64,000 nt of DNA from Treponema_C sp050937815 (GTDB taxonomy: Bacteria > Spirochaetota > Spirochaetia > Treponematales > Treponemataceae), in NCBI RefSeq assembly GCF_050937815.1, contig NZ_JACDIJ010000006.1, forward strand, positions 62,001 through 126,000. The letters are read 5' to 3'. A program made the translations under genes and the position numbers. The notes beneath the pieces were generated by a model that did not search any database, had not been told where the DNA came from, and saw only the letters and a list, made by a program, of their open reading frames with translations. Shown here in pieces: positions 56,554-64,000 of this stretch (positions are counted from its first letter, which is position 1; every line of letters begins with the position of its first letter).

Positions 56554-57984
56554 ATGGAATCACGCAGTATTTTTTTAAACATTTCTCCCTTGGATCACCG
56601 CTATTCGCTTTCCGAAGCGAAGGTGTTTGACGATTTATCTTCGTTTATTTCCGAGCAGGCGGCCGTTATTTCCTGTGCGAAGGCCGAAACCGCCCTTATA
56701 AAGGCTCACCTTAAAATGCGCGGCAAACTTGACAGCGAAACCGAAAAAAAACTCGATACGGTTGCATGGACGATTGACCCTGCGCGCGTTTATGCCGAAG
56801 AAGAAAAAACTAAGCACAATATACGCGCCCTTGTAAACGTACTTAAAACGCTGGTTCCGGGCGAAACCGCCCCCCTTGTGCACTTGGGCGCAACCAGCGT
56901 CGATATTTTGGACACGGCCCTTTCAATGCGTATACGCGACTGCGTGCAGCAGGTTATCTTACCCGTACTGCGCGATTTGGAAGCTCATTTATGCGACATA
57001 GCCGAGCGCGATGCCGAAGTGCCGCAAACGGGGCGCACCCACGGCCAGCATGCCGTTCCCATCACCTTCGGTTTTGCCATAGCCGAATATGTAAGCCGTT
57101 TAGGAAAATCGATTATCGAAATAGAGCGCTTGTCGAAAAATTTACGCGGAAAACTTGCAGGCCCGGTCGGCGCTTACAACGGCACGTCCATGCTCGTAAA
57201 AGACCCTGAAGAACTTGAACGTTTGTATTTGGGCTATGTGGGGCTTGAGCCTTCCGAGCATTCAACCCAGCTTGTCGAACCCGAATATTTACTGCGTCTT
57301 TTGCTTGAATGTAATGTCGCTTTCGGCATTTTGGCAAACCTTGCCGACGATTTACGCAATTTGCAGCGCAGCGAAATAGGCGAAGTATTCGAGTATTTCA
57401 GCGCCGATCAGGTAGGTTCTTCTACGATGCCGCAAAAGCGCAACCCCTGGAACAGCGAACACGTAAAATCCTTATGGAAGGCTTTTGCGCCGCGCGTTAT
57501 GACTTTTTTTATGGACCAGATTTCCGAGCACCAAAGAGATTTGACAAACTCCGCAAGCCAGCGCTTTGTCGCCGACTATTTAACGGGCTTTACCCTCGCC
57601 GCGGAACGTATGAAAAGCATTGTTGCAGGTCTTAACGCCGACGCCGAAGGCATGATGCGCAATTTAAATGCGGCAGGCGGTAAGGTAAAAGGCGGCATTC
57701 TTGCGGAACCCGCCTATCTTTTGCTTGCCGAAAGCGGCGTTTCGGATGCCCACGAAGTTATACGTAAAATTACCCTTGATGCGGAACATTCCGGTATAAG
57801 CTTTTTTGAAGCCCTGCAAAAGCGGGAAGACGTTTTTGAGCGCATACGGGCACAAGCCGAAAAGCTGGGCATAAAAGACGCCGCATCCTTTTTTGAGCAC
57901 CCCGAACGCTACCGCGGCCTTGCAGCCGAAAAAGCGCGCTCATTGGCAGCAAAATACCGCAAAATTGCGGAACAGGACAGATAA
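56554..57984 (+). CDS. purB: Adenylosuccinate lyase
   Basis: A 476-aa fumarase-superfamily lyase acting twice in purine synthesis. LDHRYS at the N-terminus, HLGATSVDILDTA, QTGRTHGQHAVPITFGF (catalytic His), and the signature SSTMPQKRNPWNSE are clear. No strong ribosome site precedes the ATG, but it starts 4 bp after the FliG-like gene, so translation is probably coupled. Confidence 0.95.
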   Translation: MESRSIFLNISPLDHRYSLSEAKVFDDLSSFISEQAAVISCAKAETALIKAHLKMRGKLDSETEKKLDTVAWTIDPARVYAEEEKTKHNIRALVNVLKTLVPGETAPLVHLGATSVDILDTALSMRIRDCVQQVILPVLRDLEAHLCDIAERDAEVPQTGRTHGQHAVPITFGFAIAEYVSRLGKSIIEIERLSKNLRGKLAGPVGAYNGTSMLVKDPEELERLYLGYVGLEPSEHSTQLVEPEYLLRLLLECNVAFGILANLADDLRNLQRSEIGEVFEYFSADQVGSSTMPQKRNPWNSEHVKSLWKAFAPRVMTFFMDQISEHQRDLTNSASQRFVADYLTGFTLAAERMKSIVAGLNADAEGMMRNLNAAGGKVKGGILAEPAYLLLAESGVSDAHEVIRKITLDAEHSGISFFEALQKREDVFERIRAQAEKLGIKDAASFFEHPERYRGLAAEKARSLAAKYRKIAEQDR

Positions 57985-57992
57985 AAAAAGGC

Positions 57993-58017
57993 AGGGTTTA
58001 AAAAAATTACAAACCCT
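57993..58017. terminator. Hairpin between convergent purB and sugar kinase genes
   Basis: AGGGTTT (57993-57999) and AAACCCT (58011-58017) pair around an A-rich loop that contains the stop codon of the minus-strand gene. It may end both transcripts, though T-runs are short. Confidence 0.4.
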
Positions 58018-59002
58018 TTGCAATAAGCGCTTGTATGTCCTTTTCGCCGGGCATAACGCGCAGCGCTCCTTTTTTTTCGGTTACAAGGGAAGCTGCGGCG
58101 TTTGCAAAAAGGAGCATGGAGTGCAGGCGTTCTTTTGTAAAATCCGTAAAACCGTGTACCAGAACATCGTGCAAAATGCAGGCGGCGAAGGTGTCGCCCG
58201 CTCCGGTAGTGTCTATTGTCTTTACCTTTTTGAAAGTCGGAAGGCTTTCATGTAAGCCTAAGCCGTCCGTACAGTTTTCATCCGCATAAAACAGTGAGGC
58301 GCCCTTTTTGCCGCAGGTTACCCCGATAAGCGGAATATTGTACGACGAGCGCAAAGAGCACACTCCTTCTGTAATGTCCTTGCAGCCGGTTATAAATTCA
58401 AGCTCTTCTTCGGCGATTTTTAAAATATCGCATTGCGATAAGCCGTATTTGATGCGCTCTTTTGCGTGTGCAAGATTGTCCCACAGGGGGACACGTAAAT
58501 TGGGATCGAAAGAACACAGGGCGCCGTAGTTTTTTGCGCATGCAATTGCATATTCGGTTGCCGAAGCTGCGGGTTCGGCCGTCATGGAAAGGGAGCCGTA
58601 GTGAAAAATGCGGGTGCGCGAAAGTATATCCTCGCTTACTTCTCCGCTCGAAAGCCGGACGTCGGCGCCGTTTTTGCGGTAAAACGAAAAATCGCGGTCT
58701 CCGTCGTCTTTTATGTGCACAAAGGCGAGGGTGGTATTGTCGGTTTTGCTTACAATGAGGTTTTCCGTTCCGATTTTCAAATCTTCAAGGACGCTTTTTA
58801 AAAGGCGGCCGAACATATCGTCTCCGACCTTGCCGATAAACGAGGTTGAATGTCCGAGTTTGTTTAACATTGCAAGAAGATTTGCCGGCGCTCCGCCGGG
58901 ATTCACTTCCATAAGCCGGTTGCCCTGTTCGCTTATGCCGCTCGGTGTAAAATCGATAAGCAACTCTCCTAATGCGGAAACGTCGATATTTTTTGCGTGC
59001 AT
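58007..59002 (-). CDS. PfkB-family sugar kinase, likely fructokinase
   Basis: A 331-aa ribokinase-fold kinase. ALGELLIDF, the substrate loop NPGGAPANLLAML, GKVGDDMFG, SFDPNLRVPLW and the ATP/anion-hole motif DTTGAGDTFAACIL (catalytic Asp) are in place. The N-terminal GELLIDFTP pattern favours fructokinase (ScrK-type) over ribokinase. AAGGAGG precedes the ATG. No transporter or regulator is adjacent, so the substrate is not certain. Confidence 0.88.
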   Translation of the reverse strand: MHAKNIDVSALGELLIDFTPSGISEQGNRLMEVNPGGAPANLLAMLNKLGHSTSFIGKVGDDMFGRLLKSVLEDLKIGTENLIVSKTDNTTLAFVHIKDDGDRDFSFYRKNGADVRLSSGEVSEDILSRTRIFHYGSLSMTAEPAASATEYAIACAKNYGALCSFDPNLRVPLWDNLAHAKERIKYGLSQCDILKIAEEELEFITGCKDITEGVCSLRSSYNIPLIGVTCGKKGASLFYADENCTDGLGLHESLPTFKKVKTIDTTGAGDTFAACILHDVLVHGFTDFTKERLHSMLLFANAAASLVTEKKGALRVMPGEKDIQALIAKGL

Positions 59003-59101
59003 TCTTCCTCCTTCATTCAGTGTAAGGCTTTACCCTCGCTGTGTCAAGGAAGATTATGGAAAAGCTCCGGAACAAAGCTTGTTAAATCGGTTTACTTTTA
59101 C

Positions 59102-59130
59102 TTGACGATACGGACTTTAGGATATACGAT
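59102..59130 (+). promoter_or_regulatory. Putative promoter of the lipoprotein cassette
   Basis: TTGACG (59102-59107), 17-bp spacer, TACGAT (59125-59130). Predicted start near 59137, four bases before the ATG of a short ORF. Confidence 0.4.
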
Positions 59131-59140
59131 TGATATCTGT

Positions 59141-59230
59141 ATGGGAAATAATTATAAAACCGGTTCTATGTATAATGGTTCTTGGAGAACAGTGTATGAT
59201 CCGACAAGCTTTTACGACCAATTCAAATAA
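59141..59230 (+). pseudogene. Short ORF or gene remnant before the SH3 lipoprotein
   Basis: A 29-codon frame (MGNNYKTGSMYNGSWRTVYD...) ends 15 bp before the next lipoprotein start. Its composition (Asn, Tyr, Gly, Thr) looks like the C-terminal end of a larger secreted or repeat protein, with a promoter just upstream. It may be a relic, or a genuinely expressed micro-ORF. Confidence 0.35.
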
Positions 59231-59245
59231 TAAGGAGAAAATAAA

Positions 59246-60046
59246 GTGAAAAAAATAATAGCGTTAATACTGTTGAATGTATTTTTAATGAGTTGTACAA
59301 AGAATAATACACAAAGTTATAATATTGATGGAGAGTTCTCTCCTGTACAAGAAGATTCCGAGTTTTTTGTATCTATGGAGGATTTAATAAACAATAATGA
59401 ATTTTCATTTCATTTGTTGAATAAAAACGGCTCGTATGGCGGTTCCGTAGCAAACGAATACGGTAAATGGACTTGCAATTTTGGACGGTCGTATATATTT
59501 TTTCAATATGATTCGCATAGAATAGAAAAAGATATTGTGTATGTTTCATATGTAACCTGCGGATTCAATGTGTATGGGACTCCTTCTTTTAGAGGCTATG
59601 AATACCCCCAAAAAGAAACCTTTCCAATCACCAAAAAACAGATTGAAGAAAGAATAAAAGATAAAACAAAAGATGAAATAACTAAAAAAGTAGTACCGGA
59701 ACAAGCAAGCTGCCGTGCGCTTGTAATAACCGATAATTTGCGCGTGCGGGAAGCTCCGAACACAAAACCTGAAACAAAAATAATAGGAAAACTTAATAAA
59801 TTTGATGATATTTATCTTATTGACTGTACCGATAAAAAAGATTCAATAGAAAATCTTCAATTTCCATGGTATAAAACCAGATTGGAAAACGGAATTGAAG
59901 GTTGGGTGTTCGGCGGTTTTGTAAAGATTTATTTTTTTGATGAAGATATACAGATGTTAAAAAGAGCTTTTGAAAAGGACGGCAGTGAATATACAAATCA
60001 ATTTGTAACACCGGATGACGACCCGCCGCCGAAAAACGAAGGGTGA
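59246..60046 (+). CDS. Lipoprotein with bacterial SH3 domain
   Basis: A 266-aa protein with signal peptide and lipobox LMSC (MKKIIALILLNVFLMSCTKNN). Residues about 150-230 form an SH3b domain (ALVITDNLRVREAPNTKPE, IIGKLNKFDDIYLIDC, WYKTRLENGIEGWVFGGFVKIYF). The tail ends in a Pro/Asp/Glu run. Start is GTG with AAGGAG upstream. Codons are AT-richer than in neighbouring housekeeping genes, suggesting transfer. Possibly an envelope-binding or immunity-type lipoprotein; function unknown. Confidence 0.75.
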   Translation: MKKIIALILLNVFLMSCTKNNTQSYNIDGEFSPVQEDSEFFVSMEDLINNNEFSFHLLNKNGSYGGSVANEYGKWTCNFGRSYIFFQYDSHRIEKDIVYVSYVTCGFNVYGTPSFRGYEYPQKETFPITKKQIEERIKDKTKDEITKKVVPEQASCRALVITDNLRVREAPNTKPETKIIGKLNKFDDIYLIDCTDKKDSIENLQFPWYKTRLENGIEGWVFGGFVKIYFFDEDIQMLKRAFEKDGSEYTNQFVTPDDDPPPKNEG

Positions 60047-60252
60047 AAGAAAATCTTTGTTATGATATTCTTTCTTTTACAAACAGTTATGTGTCGCAAA
60101 CTACATTGCAGATGCTACTGGGAAATAGAAATACTTGGACATCTGATGATACTATTACATCAGTCGATGGGAACAGAATGACTTATAATCCCAATTTATA
60201 CTACAACAATTACTTAAACTATACTTTAATACTAAAAAAAACGGGAGATTAA
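60043..60252 (+). CDS. Short tail-like ORF between the two lipoproteins
   Basis: A 69-aa frame starting GTG and overlapping the SH3 lipoprotein stop (GTGA). It has no signal peptide, and its second half (LGNRNTWTSDDTITSVDGNRMTYNPN...) looks like the C-terminal end of a larger Asn/Tyr/Thr-rich protein, similar in style but not clearly in sequence to the ORF at 59141. The next lipoprotein starts one base after its stop. It may be a remnant of a longer gene, or a coupled small protein. Confidence 0.4.
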   Translation: MKENLCYDILSFTNSYVSQTTLQMLLGNRNTWTSDDTITSVDGNRMTYNPNLYYNNYLNYTLILKKTGD

Positions 60253-60253
60253 C

Positions 60254-60997
60254 ATGAAAAAGATTGTATTTTTAATGTTACTGGGTATGACCTTAACTGC
60301 TTGCAGTAAAAAGGAAGCGGTAAAACAAGCAGATGAATTTAAGTTAATTGCAGATTTTAGAATCCAACCTGAAGATTTGGAGAAAATTAATGTAACCGAA
60401 TTTGAAGATTTTAATACTTTATATGAATTAGTAGGTGCAGAACAGGCTTTGAAGATTCAAGACATTAAGTTAAAAGGACATAAATTCAATTCATTTAACG
60501 GTATTGAAAAATTTCCAAAGCTATGGGCTTTGAATATAGAAGATCTGGAAATTACGGATTTCGACGGTTTATTTTTTAATAATGATTGGTTGGATTATTC
60601 TAATCCGGCTTATGCAGATATGCCTGCAATAGCTCTTACGAATACCGTAATACATTCATTTAAAGGCTTAACGGATATAACAAATCTGAGAGAAGTTTCC
60701 TTTATAAATTGTTCGTTTGAACAGTCAAAAGACATTGTTTTGCCTTCTCAGTTGCATACTTTATATTTTTTTAATTGTAAGAATGTACTTGATTTTTTTA
60801 ACGTGGCATATAAGGATTTAAGTAATCTTTCTTTAGCCGGCGCAGAGATTTCAGAGGCTGATTTACGAAACATAGTTTCAAAATGTCCTAATTTACAGTA
60901 TTTATATTTAGCTCGCACGGGATTGTCCGATTATATACAAGAAAAATATAGACCGGATTATTTGAAAAATATCACTGTTGCAGACTACCCTTATTAA
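60254..60997 (+). CDS. Lipoprotein with leucine-rich-repeat-like segments
   Basis: A 247-aa protein with lipobox LTAC (MKKIVFLMLLGMTLTACSKKE). The body carries loosely repeated units, for example FKGLTDITNLREVSFINCSF, LPSQLHTLYFFNCKNVLDF, YKDLSNLSLAGAEISEADL and CPNLQYLYLARTGLSD, which fit short leucine-rich repeats on the cell surface or in the periplasm. GGGAGA precedes the ATG. Base use is AT-rich like the preceding genes. It ends immediately before the convergent TPR lipoprotein. Confidence 0.72.
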   Translation: MKKIVFLMLLGMTLTACSKKEAVKQADEFKLIADFRIQPEDLEKINVTEFEDFNTLYELVGAEQALKIQDIKLKGHKFNSFNGIEKFPKLWALNIEDLEITDFDGLFFNNDWLDYSNPAYADMPAIALTNTVIHSFKGLTDITNLREVSFINCSFEQSKDIVLPSQLHTLYFFNCKNVLDFFNVAYKDLSNLSLAGAEISEADLRNIVSKCPNLQYLYLARTGLSDYIQEKYRPDYLKNITVADYPY

Positions 60998-60998
60998 C

Positions 60999-62072
60999 CT
61001 AGCGGCGCAAACGATCGGCTTTTTTCAGCCAATTATAAAAGTCCAAACCGCTTACGCTTCCTTCGGGGTTAAAGCGCCTGCCGTCTATAAGGGGTATAAT
61101 GTCTTCTTCGATAACGCCTAAAATCGAGTCGAAGTATATCCGGTCGAGTTCCACGTCTTCCAAGGGGCTTTTGCCGCGCTGCATATATTTTGTGCTGTAG
61201 CGGTTTAAAAGCGCAAAATCACCGGCGGCAATCATGTGCCATAAAAATAAGGCCGCGTCTTTACGCTTTGCGCTTCCTCCGCCGAGGTCGGCGTCGGGGG
61301 CGTACCAGCCTTCTTTTTTTAATTGCTCGGCAAGAAGCTTTACCGTGCGCCGTTCCGTGCCGGTAATAAAGTCGAGGGCGTGGCTGTTATCCTGCGTTAA
61401 AGCGGTCATATCGGAAAGACGAATTTCATCGCGCTCGATAATACGGGCACTGTCTTTATGTGTGTCCGCATCGACTTCATACAATTTTGCCGCGCGTTCG
61501 CGCTGTTCGGCATACAGTTCCGTATACGCCGGCGGTAAAAAATCGAGAGAGGTATCGAAGAGGGCAAGGGCTGCGGTATAGTTTTCGGCCGAAAAATAAA
61601 GCGAAGCAAGCTCGCCTTTAAGACGGTAAAAATCGGGGTTATGCTTTACCGCGTTTTCCAAAAAACTTTGTTTTTCTTCGTTTTTTACGATTAAACGCGA
61701 GCTTACAAGCAGTGCATATTCGTCGTCCGCATTGTAGTTTTGCGCGCTTTTTAACATTTTTCGTGCCGCCGCTTTATCGCGATTTAAAAGATACCAGTCG
61801 GCATACAGGGCGTAGAGCCGCGCTAAATAACTTGAGTCCGAAGAAGGGGAAGCGAGAAGGCTGTCCAGTTCTTTTTTTACGGCGGCGTTTTCGGAAGGAA
61901 CGATTTTTCGGTGTTGCAAAACGAGTTTTCGTTCTATATCTTCAATGCGCCCCCTGTTGTCTTCTTTTGCCGACGGTACATACACATCGCTTCTGGGTAC
62001 GGTTGCACATGAAGTAAAAAAAACAGGTAAAAAGCAAAGGAGCGCCGCCGCGTATATGTGTCGTATTTTCAT
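60999..62072 (-). CDS. Lipoprotein with TPR-like repeats
   Basis: A 357-aa protein with lipobox FFTSC (MKIRHIYAAALLCFLPVFFTSCATV). Residues about 85-200 show tetratricopeptide-like helical pairs (YLARLYALYADWYLLNRDKAAARKMLKSAQ, FLENAVKHNPDFYRLKGELASLYFSAENYTAALALFDTSL). The C-terminal part (about 240-350) is helical with conserved-looking Trp/Tyr. The start overlaps the stop of the upstream propeller protein by 4 bp, so the two are made together, probably as partners at the inner face of the outer membrane. Confidence 0.78.
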   Translation of the reverse strand: MKIRHIYAAALLCFLPVFFTSCATVPRSDVYVPSAKEDNRGRIEDIERKLVLQHRKIVPSENAAVKKELDSLLASPSSDSSYLARLYALYADWYLLNRDKAAARKMLKSAQNYNADDEYALLVSSRLIVKNEEKQSFLENAVKHNPDFYRLKGELASLYFSAENYTAALALFDTSLDFLPPAYTELYAEQRERAAKLYEVDADTHKDSARIIERDEIRLSDMTALTQDNSHALDFITGTERRTVKLLAEQLKKEGWYAPDADLGGGSAKRKDAALFLWHMIAAGDFALLNRYSTKYMQRGKSPLEDVELDRIYFDSILGVIEEDIIPLIDGRRFNPEGSVSGLDFYNWLKKADRLRR

Positions 62073-64000
62073 TGTCGTACTCCGGTATAAGCGTGAATTG
62101 TATTATCTATGCCGCAAGTGAGCAATTCGGCAAAGCCGTCGCCGTCAACATCAATCATATGCGGAATACCCGTTCCCGCAACGGGAAAGCCTTCGAGCGG
62201 CATAAGCCGGGCGTTATACGCGTACAGCGCATTTCCGCCGCCGGATACAAAAACTTCGTCGGTACCGTCGCCGTCAAAATCGAGCAAGCTTATAATGCGG
62301 TTATGTGCCGTTTTGGGCTTTAATACGATTTGATCGACAATGCGGCATTGCGTGTCGATTTTGTACAGGGTTCCGTTTTCATCCGCGGCAAAAAACATAT
62401 GCAAGCCGGAAGAATAAACGGGCTGTACCTTGGACGCGGCGTTAAGAGAAACCGAAAGCGCTTCGCGTTCTTCACTTTGTGCGGCCGGAAAAAGCGAAAA
62501 TACGCCGTCTTCGGTTAATACCGCCATGCAAAGCTTTGACTGCTCATCTTTGTACAAAAGGGGTTGTACGGCCGAAATGGACTGCGATTCGGCAGGATAA
62601 CCGGGCAGTATTTTTCCTTCAGTATCGAACAGGTAAATGAGGCTGTCAAAAGAACGCGGCAATGCCGCAATTGTGTTTTCAAATACGAGGGGCGGCTGTT
62701 TTAATTTTGCGTTCATTTCCTCGGAATAGCGGACCTGTGCTTTAGAATCGACAAAAAGTAAAACGTTTTTATCGGCCAGCGGTACCGCAAGCGTACCCTT
62801 TATAATCGTCGGCGATGAGGCACAGCGTTCTCCGGTTAATACGGGAAAACCTTCAAAAGGATTTAAATCGTAATCGGTTTTATATACGGTTCCCCGTGCA
62901 GAAACCGCCCATACCGCTTTTACAATACCTTTTTCGGTGTGAACTCCTATATACGCCGTATCGTCGAGCTTTATGCTGCGTACACTGCGCTGTGCCAAAT
63001 TAAGCGCGTATACCGAGTTGGCTGAAGTCCAATAAGCATAGGGAACGTTTTTTGCCGTTTTTCCGCTGTATATATACGACTGCACTTTTACGCCGCAATC
63101 GTAGGGGAAGGCGGCCAATTCTCCGCGCGAAGCCGAAACGGTTTTTTGCGTGTACAACTCAAAACGGAGTTTTTGCGCCGGATCGAGCTTTACCGATACA
63201 ACCCCTTTGCCGTAATCCTTGAGTACGGATTTTAAAGCGGCATTGTGCTTTAAAAAGGCCGGCACGCGGCTGTCGAGCGTATAATAGGCAAATACGGACG
63301 TTTCCGGAGAAACCGAGCGTGCAATTGTTTTCCAATTTTCGGTTTTTACCAAAAGCTTACCGCTTTTTACTTCGGATGCAAAGGCTGCAAGGCCTTCGGC
63401 GCTTTGCGAAAGATAGAGGTACCCGTCTTGAATAAGGTAAAAGGGGGTTGAAAGTTCAACTTTAAATGAACGCACAAGGGCTTTTATAACGTCGGGGAAT
63501 TCTATGCGCGGAATGCGTATACCGTTCACTACGGCCGATACATCCCGGTGTACAAAAAAGAGGGAAAAAATATGGGTAAATACGTCGCGGCATTGTTTTT
63601 CGTCTTTAAGCGAAACAAAAAAGATAGGTTCTTCAGAGTCTGCAGTTCCGACAATACCGATTTCATCGCCCATCCACGAAAATAAAAGTTCTTGAATATC
63701 TTTTTGAAACAAAAACCGGATGCCGTTTGCCGCATTTTCGTATGCATTCATAATGTTTTTGCCCAAAAGTTCGGCGCCGTTTTCAAACAAAAAGGCAGGC
63801 TCTCCCATTTTTAGCAGGGTAATATAGTCGGTAGATTCGGGAAGGCGCGTTAAAATGCCGGGAACCGCCGATTTGTTTTGCAATATGATTTTTAATCCCT
63901 GCGAATCGCTGTCCCACGCACAATTGCCCGAAACCGACATTTCTTTTTTATTCAAATTGAAATTTACCGCCGTGTATTCGGGAAAATGCAAACGCGAAAT
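62069..64000 (-). CDS. Large beta-propeller protein with calcium-binding repeats (partial)
   Basis: At least 640 residues; the frame is still open at the right edge, and the nearest possible start inside (a TTG at 63991) is probably an internal Leu, so the true N-terminus and any signal peptide lie outside. The last 250 residues are WD/PQQ-like blades, and two FG-GAP/VCBS-type calcium motifs stand out (LLDFDGDGTDEVFV and IDVDGDGFAELLTC). The N-terminal 250 residues have a DUF3352-like flavour. The stop overlaps the TPR lipoprotein start by 4 bp. Probably a secreted scaffold protein. Confidence 0.72.
   Translation of the reverse strand: MSRLHFPEYTAVNFNLNKKEMSVSGNCAWDSDSQGLKIILQNKSAVPGILTRLPESTDYITLLKMGEPAFLFENGAELLGKNIMNAYENAANGIRFLFQKDIQELLFSWMGDEIGIVGTADSEEPIFFVSLKDEKQCRDVFTHIFSLFFVHRDVSAVVNGIRIPRIEFPDVIKALVRSFKVELSTPFYLIQDGYLYLSQSAEGLAAFASEVKSGKLLVKTENWKTIARSVSPETSVFAYYTLDSRVPAFLKHNAALKSVLKDYGKGVVSVKLDPAQKLRFELYTQKTVSASRGELAAFPYDCGVKVQSYIYSGKTAKNVPYAYWTSANSVYALNLAQRSVRSIKLDDTAYIGVHTEKGIVKAVWAVSARGTVYKTDYDLNPFEGFPVLTGERCASSPTIIKGTLAVPLADKNVLLFVDSKAQVRYSEEMNAKLKQPPLVFENTIAALPRSFDSLIYLFDTEGKILPGYPAESQSISAVQPLLYKDEQSKLCMAVLTEDGVFSLFPAAQSEEREALSVSLNAASKVQPVYSSGLHMFFAADENGTLYKIDTQCRIVDQIVLKPKTAHNRIISLLDFDGDGTDEVFVSGGGNALYAYNARLMPLEGFPVAGTGIPHMIDVDGDGFAELLTCGIDNTIHAYTGVRQ

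Noticed and set aside
1..64000. Insertion sequences, prophage genes or rRNA
   Set aside because: No transposase, integrase, phage structural gene or rRNA segment was recognised in any frame, and no long terminal inverted repeats were seen.

Overview
The window looks like a chromosomal segment of a host-associated Treponema (Spirochaetota). This rests on gene content: a complete arginine deiminase route, an oppABCDF peptide importer, an unusually long serine hydroxymethyltransferase (about 500 aa), a type I glutamine synthetase without the adenylylation branch, a desulfoferrodoxin, many small lipoproteins and putative outer-membrane barrels, and moderate GC. Species cannot be fixed from the sequence alone. 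No rRNA, CRISPR array, insertion sequence or prophage is visible. One tRNA is present (Arg, anticodon CCT). Genes are dense, on both strands, mostly in short operons.

Layout. 0-7 kb: the start of deoC running off the left edge, a barrel/lipoprotein pair, a short-chain dehydrogenase resembling 3-ketodihydrosphingosine reductase, a lipoprotein, glnA, and a voltage-sensor channel with an RCK domain but no canonical K+ filter. 7-14 kb: an AllA-like cupin, a DEAD-box helicase behind a long structured leader, an orphan cytoplasmic protein, bacteriohemerythrin, glyA and a NifX-like protein with a His/Cys tail. 13.7-18.9 kb: a nitrosative/oxidative-stress island made of a Crp/Fnr regulator, a divergent operon (hybrid cluster protein fused to DUF1858, an unknown protein, a hemerythrin-like protein, a DUF2249 protein) and a convergent superoxide reductase. 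A 16-bp perfect palindrome lies between regulator and operon, centred 41.5 bp before the predicted operon start. 19-28 kb: a DUF4143 ATPase, apt, tyrA-aroF, tsaD, a YibQ-like deacetylase, an alternative sigma factor, a KamA/EpmB-like radical SAM enzyme and an outer-membrane protein. 28-37.8 kb: pirin, nitroreductase, thrH, fhs, argS-arcA-arcB, and a RelE/XRE toxin-antitoxin pair with a third small gene. 37.8-46 kb: an EEP-family membrane protein, rny, arcC and a gatCAB operon carrying an aminotransferase-like pseudoenzyme. 46-52 kb: oppABCDF. 52-59 kb: a membrane protein, tRNA-Arg, a small acidic protein, an MBL hydrolase, a HAD phosphatase, a long PRPP synthetase, a stand-alone FliG C-terminal domain, purB and a sugar kinase. 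59-61 kb: an AT-richer patch of two lipoproteins, each directly preceded by a short tail-like ORF. 61-64 kb: a TPR lipoprotein overlapping a large beta-propeller protein that leaves the window.

Two cross-cutting patterns stand out. First, many genes without a Shine-Dalgarno have a good -10 box only 5-8 bp before the start codon, usually with a -35 box 16-17 bp further up, which predicts widespread leaderless mRNAs. Second, the domains of the Ric/ScdA/DUF438 repair families (DUF1858, DUF2249, hemerythrin) occur here as separate genes plus one uncharacterised partner behind hcp. All functional assignments come from motif and family recognition by eye; nothing was searched or folded by software.
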